Source of the DNA: Diatrype stigma
Lineage: Eukaryota > Ascomycota > Sordariomycetes > Xylariales > Diatrypaceae
DNA length: 64,000 nucleotides
Assembly (NCBI GenBank): GCA_022225965.2
Contig: JAKJXP020000002.1
Coordinates: 62,001 to 126,000, forward strand
Direction of reading: 5' to 3'
The translations under genes were made by a program, and so were the position numbers. The notes beneath the pieces are model-generated. The model saw only the letters and a list, made by a program, of their open reading frames with translations. It made no database searches and was not told where the DNA came from. This document shows positions 1 through 13,094 of the stretch, in pieces (positions within the stretch are counted from its first letter, which is position 1; each line of letters starts with the position of its first letter).

Positions 1-608
1 AATTAGTTTCCTCAGACACTGCTCCGAATGATTACGGGTATTCGGAACATTTTCTTGTTCGAATAACTACTTTGTAGGAAAGCGCGTTCACTCCTCAATC
101 GCGTCTTTGCGAGCACAAAGGTTGATGATGTCAGCCCGAGGCCGTGACAAGGTTATCACTGACTTACCTGTGAATTGTTTTACAAGCTATTATGCATATA
201 CGTGGGAAATGCAACAATTGAACCTCCTCGATGACTAACATTTTTTACCTCCCTTGTTTAGGGGGTTCCCTGAAAAGGGGTAAGAGGGCGAACAATTGCA
301 AGGCGAGAAAACACCGTAATCACTATAACGATAACTTTCAACAAATGCTTGTAGTTCCAAGACAATAAGTGTTAAAGCAACAAATAGCAAGCCCTCGTCT
401 ATACACATGGGAGCCTGGCTTGCATGAGAGGCTGATATCTATTATCAGCCTCAATTTGACAATTTCAGGTACCATCAACCTGGTCCAGACATCAACATTC
501 TGGACACATAACAATGCAGTCCAGATCTGACCACCCAAAATCTAATGCATATCAACCCGCAGGGCCCATCAACCACACCTCCTACTCAAGCATTACTGTT
601 ATGCCCGG
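1..608. other. Gene-free left edge
   Basis: No convincing coding sequence. The open frames here are short, lack recognisable domains and are not supported by splice-compatible neighbours. The right part should hold the 3' UTR of the minus-strand viperin gene that ends at 609. A gene lying further left, outside the window, could have its UTR here. Confidence 0.6.
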
Positions 609-1679
609 TCACCATTCCAGCTCCTTCTTGCCACCATCACCGCCACAGCCACCACTCTGCGGCATATCGGATCTTCGCCAATCGTAAACACCGCCTCGTT
701 CCACAAACGATTTCTTGTCCCACACAACCTGTTTCATAGCTTCCTTAACGCCGACTTGCAAGATCGACTCGCTCTTCGTCATCATACCTTCGCCCTTGTC
801 TAGAAAACACATGTACTCATCTAGAAGCAGGTAGCTGCTCGCCATGGACTGGTTGTCCTCCGGGACACAGCACGGGATGTGCTTATGCCGGCTGAGGAAC
901 GTTTGCCACTGTGCATCGGTCACCAGGAAGTTCCTCGCGTCCCGCTTTCTGGTCGCGTCGTCGTTCTCGCCAGCCACGATGAGGCACTGGAATACCTTCC
1001 ACCGGAACGGCGCCAGCTGCTCGATGTTGGCGACCATATCCTCATCCCAGTTGTGCGCGTTGACGACGGTGTTCAACTTGAACTTAATCCCGTACTGTTG
1101 GCACCACTCCGCGATGGCGAACAGACGAACCACGTTACCCCCATCGTCGCCGCGACCAATCTTCTTGTTCGTCTCCGGGTTGAACGAGTCGCAGGACACG
1201 GCCAGGATGTCCAGCCACTGGCCGTTGTCGCGCAACCAAGTTTCCTTGATCTTGCTGCCGTTGCTCACGATGCTGATGCTCTCGACGCCGAGCTCCTCCT
1301 TGCAATAGCTCAGTAGTTCGGAGAGGAGACGGGGGTACAGAAAGGGCTCTCCGCCGGCAATGTTGAGCTTGCGCATGCCGGCCTCCTTCAGCAGCCGCAG
1401 ACCACGCTTCGCCTCATCGATGGGGAGGACGTAGGAAGAGGTCTCGGTGTGGAAGCAGAAGCCGCACGTGTAGTTGCATTTCCGAGATGGGAAGTAGTTC
1501 ACGGAAACCGGGGCGTCCGGTTCTTTTACTTTGGCTGGATCCCCAGGCAGAGGCTTGTTGATGGCGCTCAGCTTGAAGCGTTTCTTGATTTCATCGGACG
1601 TGGAAATAGCGTAGAGAGCAATGCTGATGAGAAGTAGGGCAACCAGTAGATTGGCCGGGAGAGATGCGATGATAGCCAT
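609..1679 (-). CDS. Viperin-type radical SAM enzyme (RSAD2 homologue)
   Basis: Intronless, 356 residues, close to the roughly 360 of animal viperin. The radical SAM cluster motif CNYTCGFC gives CxxxCxxC at Cys68, Cys72 and Cys75. It is followed by the SAM-binding GGEP motif (NIAGGEPFLYP) and by viperin-diagnostic blocks: LAVSCDSFNPETNKKIGRG, RWKVFQC and the SNGS strand. Residues about 4-26 form a hydrophobic segment, so the protein is probably anchored to a membrane such as the ER, as animal viperin is by its N-terminal helix. The last three residues are Leu-Glu-Trp. A C-terminal Trp preceded by an acidic and an aliphatic residue is the known signal for recognition by the cytosolic iron-sulfur assembly (CIA) machinery, and animal viperin also ends in Trp. 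Family knowledge: viperins convert CTP (or UTP/GTP in some prokaryotes) to the didehydro-deoxy nucleotide, a chain terminator of viral polymerases. Which nucleotide this one uses cannot be read from sequence. It is divergent from the nucleotide kinase starting at 2285. The ATG at 1679 gives the full anchor. Confidence 0.95.
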   Translation of the reverse strand: MAIIASLPANLLVALLLISIALYAISTSDEIKKRFKLSAINKPLPGDPAKVKEPDAPVSVNYFPSRKCNYTCGFCFHTETSSYVLPIDEAKRGLRLLKEAGMRKLNIAGGEPFLYPRLLSELLSYCKEELGVESISIVSNGSKIKETWLRDNGQWLDILAVSCDSFNPETNKKIGRGDDGGNVVRLFAIAEWCQQYGIKFKLNTVVNAHNWDEDMVANIEQLAPFRWKVFQCLIVAGENDDATRKRDARNFLVTDAQWQTFLSRHKHIPCCVPEDNQSMASSYLLLDEYMCFLDKGEGMMTKSESILQVGVKEAMKQVVWDKKSFVERGGVYDWRRSDMPQSGGCGGDGGKKELEW

Positions 1680-2284
1680 GGCTGAGCACGAAGGACGCCC
1701 CGAATTTACGTCGGAAATGCCCTAAACAATAGTGTCCGAATAGTGCCAAGGGTGTTGACTCGGGGCCTCAGGCCTTCAGCAAGGCATGGAAAGGCTGGAA
1801 AGGCAGGGAATGGAAAGAGGGGAAGGTCAGCGATCTTCACTGACAACTGACAACATACAAGTTGGATATACAAGTTGGATATAAGGAAGTAGGCAACCGG
1901 GCAACTTGGAAATGCTCAAGATCTGATTGGTTTAGATAGGCTGGTACCTGAATGCTAATTAACGTGCACGCACCCACGGCAATCTTGACGGTATACGAAG
2001 TAGTTCCTGCGTAACTACAATCTCTGGGGTTTTAGTGTTTGCGCTCCATCCGTGGGGTTGCCGTTTGTGACGGTCTGTCGTCATCGTATGTCTGGTATGT
2101 ATGTAAGTGTCCGGGGGCTGGTTAGTGCACGCAAACCCAACTACCCAACTCCCCAACTTCTGCTTATGGTGCTGCGATAGAGAGCTATCAATCCTGCCTC
2201 ACCATTTACAGACCATTTACAGTGCAACTAACTATCTGCAACTAGACCTCATAGCCGGCTCCTCCTACCCCTAACTGCCCTACT
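1680..2284. promoter_or_regulatory. Shared divergent promoter of viperin and NMP kinase
   Basis: A 605-bp spacer separates the two divergent start codons, so both genes must draw their promoters from it. It contains a perfect 13-bp tandem duplication (ATACAAGTTGGAT at 1855-1867 and 1868-1880), short purine-rich tracts around 1780-1825 and pyrimidine-rich runs nearer the kinase start. No recognisable coding sequence lies inside. Co-regulation of the pair is inferred from the geometry only. Confidence 0.7.
1855..1880. repeat. Perfect 13-bp tandem duplication in the divergent promoter
   Basis: ATACAAGTTGGAT occurs twice head to tail without mismatch. It lies 176 bp upstream of the viperin ATG and about 405 bp upstream of the kinase ATG. 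It could be a duplicated transcription-factor site or a neutral duplication. Confidence 0.8.
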
Positions 2285-3152
2285 ATGGAGACTTCCCCGA
2301 CCACCCCCACTCCCCGCAGCTTTGCGGTTATCTTCGTCCTTGGTACGTAATTATATTTCTTAGGCCGTCCGTCCGATCTACCTCAGCCCTACTGTAATTA
2401 AGGTACCAACTGTATAGACTAGGACCCCCCGGCGCCGGAAAGGGGACGCTCTGCACCCATCTAGCCCAAAAGCACAACCTCGCACACTACTCCGTTGGTG
2501 ATAGCCTCCGGAGCTGGATGCGCGCGAACCATGCCACGCCGCTTGCAGTCCGAATCCGAGACAAGCTCGACAACCAGGGCTTTCTTACCTCGGAGGACTT
2601 GAATCCGTTTATCGGCCAGGCGATCAAAGACGCCATCTACCACCAAGATGAACCGAGATACCAGGGCATTTTAGTCGATGGTTTTCCGCGATGCACAGAG
2701 CAGCTGGAATCCTTCGACACGTGGCCGTTCCAGGGCGAGCTGCCACTTACCCCGAGCAGCAACAGTGGCGGGTCGGCGAGCTCAAGTGCGAAACCAGATG
2801 TCGTGCTGTCTCTTCGGGTTACCAAGGAAAATGCAAGAGCGAGATATCTAGCCCGGGCGCGAGATAGCAATGACAGCCAGGAGAAGTTCGAGAAGCGTTT
2901 CGTAGAGTACGAGACCGAGACTATTCCAGTCGAGGAAGTGTATCGGCAGCGTGGGGTTTTGATCGATGTAGGTATCAAGCAATCTACAGGAAATCAAATT
3001 CCCCTGGGAGAATGCAATGCTAATGGGTGTAGGTTGATGCGAATGGAACGAAGGAGGAGAATGTCAACACGTTGACGAAGAAGCTTGATGAAAGCGGGTT
3101 ATGGCAGAAGGTCATCGTTGAAGGGAGTACAGGAGCGCAATTTCTTGTTTGA
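2285..3152 (+). CDS. Short-LID nucleoside monophosphate kinase (adenylate / UMP-CMP kinase family)
   Basis: Three exons: 2285-2342, 2423-2967, 3033-3152 (723 nt, 240 residues). The join at 2342/2423 completes the P-loop GPPGAGKGT (residues 20-28), which supports the intron call. Further family motifs are the NMP-binding segment HYSVGDSLR, the DGFPRCTEQ motif near residue 105, and a short LID segment RARDSNDSQEKFEKR. Together these place it with UMP-CMP kinases and AK1-type adenylate kinases rather than long-LID or zinc-LID adenylate kinases. The family transfers phosphate from ATP to an NMP. Whether the acceptor is CMP, UMP, dNMP or AMP cannot be decided by eye. A Ser/Gly-rich loop (about residues 130-145) interrupts the core. 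The gene is head to head with viperin. Vertebrate viperin also neighbours a kinase, CMPK2, although CMPK2 is a different, larger protein. The exon 2/3 donor is GTAGGT at 2968; an alternative donor 4 bp downstream would break the frame. Confidence 0.9.
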
Positions 3153-3800
3153 TGGGCATGGGAAATGGAAGCATGCTGGCTAGTGTATTACTGATCACCT
3201 CGTATACGTGTGGGCACCCGTCCCGCTGAAGGTTTTAGAGAACTCAAGATCAAATGAACCAAACCTTCGGACTCTTAAGCCTGTCATAACATGCCTTAGT
3301 ACGGTTTATAGATTCCACTAACGAATAACAAAGCAGAACATGGTTTACCCCTGTCTGCATGTGAGTTGATAAATATTGGTGAACGATTGTATTCGTAGAA
3401 ACTACGTAAGTGGTAGGAAATGGCTAAGAGGTATGGAGTATCAAATACCAGGTTACGTGTAAGAAACACACGACGTAAGCCCTGCAACCTTCGTGGGAAG
3501 CTCTGTAGCGGTCGCCTTGATAGACATGTAGTTCCAAAATAGACCCGGGGATGTCACTCCACTTCATTCCATCCACAAAGCACCGCTGCAGGGAGTCGTG
3601 GATACGGACGGTGAGAACAACTGTATGTCCCCCTTGTAGAAACGGTGGGGTGAAGTGACATCCCAGCAATCCGACGCAATGAACAGAATAAATCCTCGTG
3701 AAAGAAAGGAAAGAGAAGCAAGAAGGAAAATAGAAGGAAGGAGAAAGAGAAACACAGAAACACGCAGACGAAAGAAACCTGCGATAGAAGCCCCATCCGT
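3153..3800. other. Convergent intergenic spacer
   Basis: A 648-bp 3'-3' spacer between the kinase (+) and the glycosidase-like gene (-). It should contain both 3' UTRs. The purine-rich stretch 3700-3770 reads as a Lys/Arg/Glu-rich open frame, but it is low-complexity and I do not call it a gene. Confidence 0.6.
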
Positions 3801-4285
3801 CTACAACAAGTCGCCCAGCTTCCCTTCCGCCGTCATCTGGATCAGCAGCGCCCCAATCATCGAACCGGGCCAGCTGAACCAGGCCTTGCTCGAGCACTTG
3901 GCCGTGTCTGGATCCACGGCCTCGGAGAACGTGCCGTCCCACTGCATCGCCGCCGTGATCTTCGTCCACGCGCGCTTTAGGTCGCCCTGGCCCTCGCCCT
4001 CCTTCCGGCCGGTGCCGGCGCCGGTGTTGTTGTTGTTGTTGCTGCTAGTGCGCGTCGCGTACGCCATCTCCTGGAAGTAGCCCAGGACCCAGGCGCCGGG
4101 GGAGTGGCGGCTGCCGAGGCCCGGGTAGCGGCCCTTGCAGTAGCCGTCGGCGTTGGCGGGCGACAGCCCGAACTCCATGGTGTTGCGCCACGCGGCCGCC
4201 TCCGCGGCCGTCTGCACGAACCCCCACTCCTCGGCGAACAGCGTCGGGACGTCGTTGCCGTCGTAGTAGAACTCCTCCGTCGCGT

Positions 4286-4316
<31 letters not shown>

Positions 4317-6052
4317 GCTGGTGCCGTACGCGAACATGGGCTTGCCGATGGCCGGGTGGCGCGACGTGAACGCCGCGAGGGTCTGGTCGCGGATCCGCGT
4401 CGCTAGCGAGCCCAGCCTCTGGATCTCTGCCGCGTCCGCGGGTTTGATGCGCGCCCACAGGTCCCGCAGACGCGTGTAGGTCCGCCACAGCAGCACGTGG
4501 CTGGAGAAGTGGTAGGGGTACGTGACGGAGTCGTCGGCGGGCGTCTCGTCCGTGGGGTACAGGCCCGTCTCCGCATCCCGCTGCGTCTCCAGGTACTCGA
4601 GGACTTCGGTGATGGCGGCGCTGTCCGCCAGCCGCTTCACGTCTTCGTCGTCCGGGAAGACGTCGAGGTAGTCGCATAGCTCCAGGAACGGGTAGCACTG
4701 CTGGTCGAGCTGGAAGGTCGACTGGTCCTTCGGCTTGCCGGTCACCACGTAGGATCGGCGCCAGAACTTTTCTGGTCGCTCCGCCCGGTTGAAAACCCAG
4801 TGCAGGTGGCCCTTGGCGATTTTTCGAATCTGCTGCTGGTAATACTTGTAGGAGGCCGAGTTTGGCTCGAACAGGAGCCCTAATTTCTTGTAAGCTTCGA
4901 GGAGGAGTCTTATCTGCCAGCTAAAATGCACATGCTCGTCAGTCTCGTCGCAAAGAAGGTGGAAGGGAAGGGGAGAGAAGCTCACTAATTGTCCCTGTTC
5001 CATCCCAGTTGAAGGGCAACATGATCAGTGATCACAGCTAGCTCTTCTTCGGAGAGAGGAACCGCGCAGTTAGCTAGAATGTAATCAACATTTCTTCGTA
5101 TGATATACGTCGTGAGCTTCTCCTCGTCTTTCCACTCCAGAGTCTCGGGCTCTTGAAGTGAGACATGCGCTTTGAAACGAGCCCATCCATTCCCGCGGCT
5201 TTGAGGTTCAATACCCGGCGTAAGTCGGATTTTGGCTTTTACCTTCACGGTTTGTCCCGGATGGATTCCCACGCTGGTAGAAGCGCGAACGTCCAGTGGT
5301 GAGTTATCCACCTTTTGATCTTTCGGACTTTCCAGTTTCAGGGGTTTGTCGTCTAGTTCCACATCTGCCTCGATTAGGGCACCAAGATATGGGTTTGTGA
5401 CGGAAAACGTTTGGTAGTCGGTGGTAATGAAGATGTTACAAGACTTCGGAAGAGGAATAGGTCCACCTTCAGTGAGTTGGCCGTATGAGGCTCGGTTCAG
5501 GCTCAAACAAAGGTTCAAGTCAATTTTTTGCGTAATAATCTCGCTGCTCTTGTTTGTCAGTTCTGCTGTTTGTATGACGCTGCCATTTCCCAGAACATTA
5601 ATCGTGTAGGTGACCTCAAGCCCGTTAACAAAGGTGTATTCGAAGCAGGCTGTGTGTGAGCCTATCCTCCGGATAGACACAAAGTCCACGTCTCCTTTTA
5701 AGTCCAGGCCGAATCCGCCTTTGCTTGTTTTCATATACTGAAGCATCCGAGTTCTATACTTGCGTACATAGCTTGGGTCACGGAACTTGTTTCCGTCAAA
5801 TTGTTCAAAAGGTACAGCAACCATGATGCCATGTTCCGGGTGGAAAGCGCTCAGCTGCAGTATCTGTTATTCGTTCAGCAAGGACTGTAAGTAATGAGGA
5901 CATATAAGTATGTAGCCATAATAATCAATACGTACCCGGCCTTGAGCATCGGTAGAAATCGACACCCCATTGCGACCAAGATCAATAGTCTTGTCAGGCG
6001 GGTCCTGGGAAAGGCTGAATGTGGCAGGTTCGGCATAATTTGGGTTCGCCAT
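3801..6052 (-). CDS. Six-hairpin glycosidase-like protein
   Basis: Three exons on the minus strand: 6052-5936, 5863-4986, 4920-3801 (2115 nt, 704 residues). Both introns have good GTACGT or GTGAGC donors and YAG acceptors, and they join in frame (GR|ILQ and DN-Y-WQI). The N-terminal third is beta-rich without a signal peptide. The C-terminal half holds the segment FQLDQQCYPFLELCDYL and helical stretches such as SSHVLLWRTYTRLRDLWARI, typical of (alpha/alpha)6 six-hairpin glycosidases related to glucoamylase and debranching enzymes. This assignment rests on fold-level resemblance; substrate and catalytic acids are not identified. A run of nine or more Gly residues is encoded near 4284-4318 by GCC/GCT-type repeats on the plus strand, probably a flexible, polymorphic insert. 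Intracellular location is inferred from the lack of a leader. Confidence 0.8.
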
Positions 6053-9000
6053 AGTATTATTGTAGGAATAGTCCTGTTAGAAGCCCAGCTGCTGATCTGA
6101 GCGAAACCATTAGATTGTGTCCGTTCAAGTAAGCAGACAGGGTACTATTAGAACTGGTTAGGAGCGATATGAAGCGAGGGGTAAAGGAGGGTTGTGTAGG
6201 AAACAATGCGATATATTAATATTGTCGGCTGCCCTCCTTGTTTGATACCATGCATGTAAAATCCTTGACTCACTATCCCATTGTGTTCCGTCGTTGGAAT
6301 GCTATTACTCACTTTACATTTTTCTTTAATAAAAATGACGTTTTTTTGCGGTAAGTTTTATATCGCTGGAATGAGTAGGGTTTGTGCAACTTATATCTGT
6401 TTCATTGTTACGTTACGTCTATTCATAACCAGGCTATGTTTGGATTATGTAAAACCGCATGATTGTGAGGCTCCGATTATTCGTTGGTCATTCGACTGTA
6501 AGGATGTTGATCCTGATGTTTCACAGATAAGAATCTGAGGGGATGAACAACTAGAGTACCACAAGCTATTGTTAACCAGAAGCACCGACGATGCACAGGT
6601 ACCTGCATATTACCAACAACAGCTGGAGTTGCTAGCCTAAAAGATGCAAGACCAATACCATAATGGCTGGGAGGTTGGGAGGTTGGGGAAAAGAGATATG
6701 AACATAGCGGAAGGGCAGAATAAGCGGAGGGAATGAACTAGATAGATGATGGGCTCGATGGGTTGGAAGCATTGGATCGAGGGATTTGAGGGATGGGGTC
6801 GTTACCGGATGAGGGCGTCGAGATATTGGATTCCTGATGGACAGAACGCCGACGAAGGTAGTTATAGCTTTCCAGCAGCCACCATTCCACAGTATAGTGG
6901 GAGGAATTGGTGAATAATGCCCAGTGTAACCAGTGTGGCTAGAAAAGGTGGCCTTGGTCGTCAGCCACGGAAGCAAAAGCCAGAGACTTTGATATTCAGT
7001 TAGATCGGCGACCCACCACTGGACCTTAACACTGGACCTCAACCTTGACCTCTGGTGTAAGAGCCGCGAAAGATGATAGTTCTAGAAGTTCAGAGGTCCC
7101 AAGTTCCTTTTGTAAAGGATTTTAAGTAAGTACAGTACACAGCCTACTTGGATAGCTAGCCTTACACCTTGCTTGCGGCTGGGCCAATAAACAAATAAGT
7201 AAGCTTGTGGAGACATGCACACAGCCACCTGCATCCTATTAATAAAAAAAAGGGGGGCTGTAATTGATCTTAAATAGCTCTCTTGCTCTCTTATTCCCTC
7301 CTACACCCTTAGTCCTTTCATGACACTATAAAATGTATATTTAAATGAAGCTTAACACTCCTATCTAAATGTGTTCACCGTGACCCTTACCTGATTTATC
7401 TTATATCGACTAGCGTGCTTTGCAACTCGTGATAGGCTGCATGCCGATGATGCAACGTCGGCTTCACTTGCATGACGCCATCCATGTAGCCAACCTCGTG
7501 GCCTCTTTTGAGGTTCTACCAAGGCTACATACGCTCGGGGTATTAATTAGCCTGCCTGATATACAGATTTTTGTCATAACGACCGACAATCGTGCCGTAC
7601 GTACTCTGGCTTTCGCCATGTTTACAAGTACGGGGATCCAGTTGACTTCTTGTCAGGAAGCTTGGTTAAGAAAAAGAAAAGTCTCAGTGGCCAGCTGGCG
7701 ACCTTAATGCGCCATGATGATAGCTTCATTCCAGCCCTGGTGCTAAGGTGTATGAGCAGGGCTGTGTCGATTTCATTGAATGAACGCACAAGAAATTGCT
7801 TGGCCAGTTGGGCAGGAGGATAATCCCTTCGGCAGTTTACTTTGAACACTCCGCCATTGAGAGACCCAAACAACATATATATAAATCATGCGGAGTCCCA
7901 AGATTGCACATGTTGGCTAGATAAAGCCAAGGCTGTGCAAGCTGTAGATTGAGGTTGATGCGAAATCAAGAAGCACGTCACTGGATCACAAACGTTGGTG
8001 TGGCTGCTTGTTTCGAAGTGACTGGGAGGCTTCTGTCGGTGGTATGGAGAATGAATGGAGGAATATGGTAAATTAGATTTGTAGACGCGAGTACCTACCT
8101 CCAGGACGTACTCATCAATCAAAACTACCGGTATTTCGAGGATTAACATACAAGATTACAGTGTGGAAATTAATCACGTTTAAGAACTACTCTTTTCTTC
8201 CTAAAATTTAGAACCATCTAGTAGTTGCTTATCTTACACATCACATTAGTCTTGTGGATCTCGAAGTTGGACTGTCTGAGACAGATTGTCTTAGACCTTT
8301 TTCTTGTGAAGAAGGGTGTCGTCAGAATACATTATAATCCAAGACGTAAGAGGCATTATAGTACCTTTTAACTGATATATGTGTCATAAGCTCCGTCGCC
8401 CAGAGTTATAAGACGGCTGCTAAGTAGGGGGTACGAAGAAACTCAACAACTTTCACTCTTATGAGAGTTATAAGGGGGCAACAGCGCGTTATATAGCCGC
8501 ACATGTCATGGTGGGCCAGACCACTACCACTGAGCCACTATGCCCCTACCCAAAGGAACACGAAATTCCAAGTCACGCTGGGAATTCCTATGGTGGTATA
8601 TATGCGCAGCTATGCACATGCTAACCATGACAGTAGAACCGCTTATTAGTGCATATATGGGATCCCATGGATACCGATGATCACCCTAGTGCATGGTCCC
8701 CTGATGATATGAGTAATGCCTCGAAAACAACTTTATCTAATCGGTCATCATGCTGTAACTGGAGTGGTCTATACAGCCGCAAACTCCCCTATCTTTGAAA
8801 TTATAGTGAACCGTATATTATTGGTTTACTTCACAGGAGCTGCATCGTGCAGAACACTCGGAGACGGGGTTTGTGTGCTGCTTTGAACCCTGTGTACTTT
8901 TCAATATGAAAGTTCCTTAGCCCTCAACGAGTGCCGCAAGGTCTCTTGCCAAGCCAGCTGCTATGAACGCCAGAAGTTAGAAAAGCTACCGGTTAAATGG

Positions 9001-9523
9001 AAAAATGGAGTCAACTCGCCCTTGCGGATCGCAATCCACGAACGGGTTCTACTGGTTGACTCGGATAAAGTGATGGGTGCCCCCTATTACGAGATAGGCG
9101 CAGAGTGGAACGGCAAGATGATAGTTTCGATGCCCCTGATATTACCCAAAGAAGCTTTGATTGCTTACTTTGAAAGAGGAATTACGCAATTAAGCCATAC
9201 AATGGTGGGACGGGCGTATAGGAAATGATATAGACAGACGTCTCAGAGATCTCATAAGTTCCTCGGGATCGCAAAAAAGTATGTACAGAAGATCCCTAAC
9301 AACCACCATCACTCCACTTCCACCACCGGGAAGGAGGTGCCAGAGGAGGGGAGACCGGGACGAACCAACTACTACTTAGGTCCCCTCCCTATCACGAGGA
9401 GAGGATTCCTAGACCAGACTAGACCATGTTGACTCCCATCTACCCTCCCCTTCCGAAGACATTGCCTGCTTGCTCGGTGGCATTTAATGACAGCAATGAC
9501 GAGCCAAGGTAAGGTTGAGCTAT
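6053..9523. other. Gene-poor 3.5-kb stretch
   Basis: No gene supported. The first few hundred bases must include the promoter of the glycosidase-like gene. The stretch 6230-8400 is comparatively A/T-rich with only short open frames. A tRNA-like element on the minus strand lies at 8475-8546. The frame 9022-9228 (+) begins with TTG, not ATG, and has no recognisable homology. The right end holds the 3' UTR of the xylanase gene. Confidence 0.6.
8475..8546 (-). ncRNA. tRNA-like element (A-box and closing acceptor-like stem, no clear B box)
   Basis: Read on the minus strand, this 72-nt segment starts GGGGCA and ends TGCCCC, so its ends can pair over 6 bp. Eleven nucleotides in, it has TGGCTCAGTGG, a perfect match to the pol III A-box / tRNA D-arm consensus. 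The length is that of a tRNA. However, position 8 is not T, there is no GGTTCGANTCC B box or T-arm, and I cannot fold a convincing anticodon arm. It may be a decayed tRNA, a tRNA-derived element or a chance match. A covariance-model search such as tRNAscan-SE would decide. Confidence 0.25.
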
Positions 9524-12101
<2,578 letters not shown>

Positions 12102-13094
12102 TTAAGCGTCGATGAAGGCCTTGACGTTCTTCAACCAGGCGTGGTACTCCTTCTGCTCTTTGAGGTCCATGTAGTCGGGGACGAAGATGGCGAGGGCCTG
12201 GGTGATGCCGCGCTCCTCGAGGTAGCGCTCCATCAGGACCTGCAGGTCCTCGTCGAGGCTGCCGAAGGGCGGGCCCGGGAAGACGTCCTGGGCGGCGTGG
12301 GTGACCTCGGCCGTCTCGCTGTGGGCGTGCTTGGGGTCCTGGAAGTAGTAGAAGTTCTCGACCATGATCTGGCCGTCCTGGGCGAGGGCCTCGATGTTGA
12401 GCGCACCCTTGCCCGGCTTCTCGACCACGACGTTCAGCCGGCACGGCACGGCGCCCTCGTTCTCCTCACCCTCGTTTTCTTCGCCCTCGTTCTCACCCTC
12501 CTCGCCGTCCTCTCCGGTTAACTCCTGGCCCTCGGGGCTGTTGAGCTCCTCGTCTGACAGGGCCGAGTCCTCGAGGTTATCGGATTCGGGCTCGTAGTTG
12601 GCGAGGTCGGAGATGGAGAAGGATACAGTGATGCTGTGAGGAGATTAGTTTTCGTTCGGAAGATTCATACATAACATCGTATCTCTGTAGGTGTACATGG
12701 GTAAGTATTCAGAAGAAGTGATTGCGACTTACGTCTCATTGCCGAATTTCCGCGTAAGGAAGACGTCTTCCTTTCCGGGAACATCCTTGAGCTTGAAAGG
12801 GCTGTTCTCGAGGAAGTCCTTGACACTGGCGGGCACTTCGTCGCTCTTCACCTCGTTCTCGAACTGCAGCTCGGATTCCAGCTTGCTGGACAGCTCCTCG
12901 TCAGCCTGGCCGGCGGGCGCTCTCCGGAACGGCGTCGTCGAGAAGGCGGATGTGAGTTGTGATGATCTGAGAGGCGCCCATGACGACTTCAGTACGGAGC
13001 TGGGACGAGCTACTGTGGATTGCCGCAGAGCAGCAGAACTGAGGCGGGAGACGGTTCGCGGCGCAGATCGCGCAACGGCTCTGAGAGACAGCAT
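12102..13094 (-). CDS. Mitochondrial matrix acidic protein MAM33 / p32 family
   Basis: Two exons: 13094-12733 and 12633-12102 (894 nt, 297 residues). The 99-bp intron has a GTAAGT donor and CACAG acceptor, and the join reads GNET|ITVSF. The N terminus is rich in Arg, Ser and Ala without acidic residues (MLSLRAVARSAPRTVSR), a mitochondrial presequence probably cleaved near FSTTPF. The mature part is typical of p32/gC1qBP: acidic KLESELQFENE, a central Glu/Gly-rich acidic loop (GEENEGEENEG), and the C-terminal helical block SLDEDLQVLMERYLEERG to AWLKNVKAFIDA. Family members form doughnut trimers in the mitochondrial matrix and support mitochondrial translation and respiration. Confidence 0.95.

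Noticed and set aside
9022..9228. 68-codon plus-strand frame
   Set aside because: Begins with TTG, no ATG, no homology recognised, and isolated in a gene-poor region.
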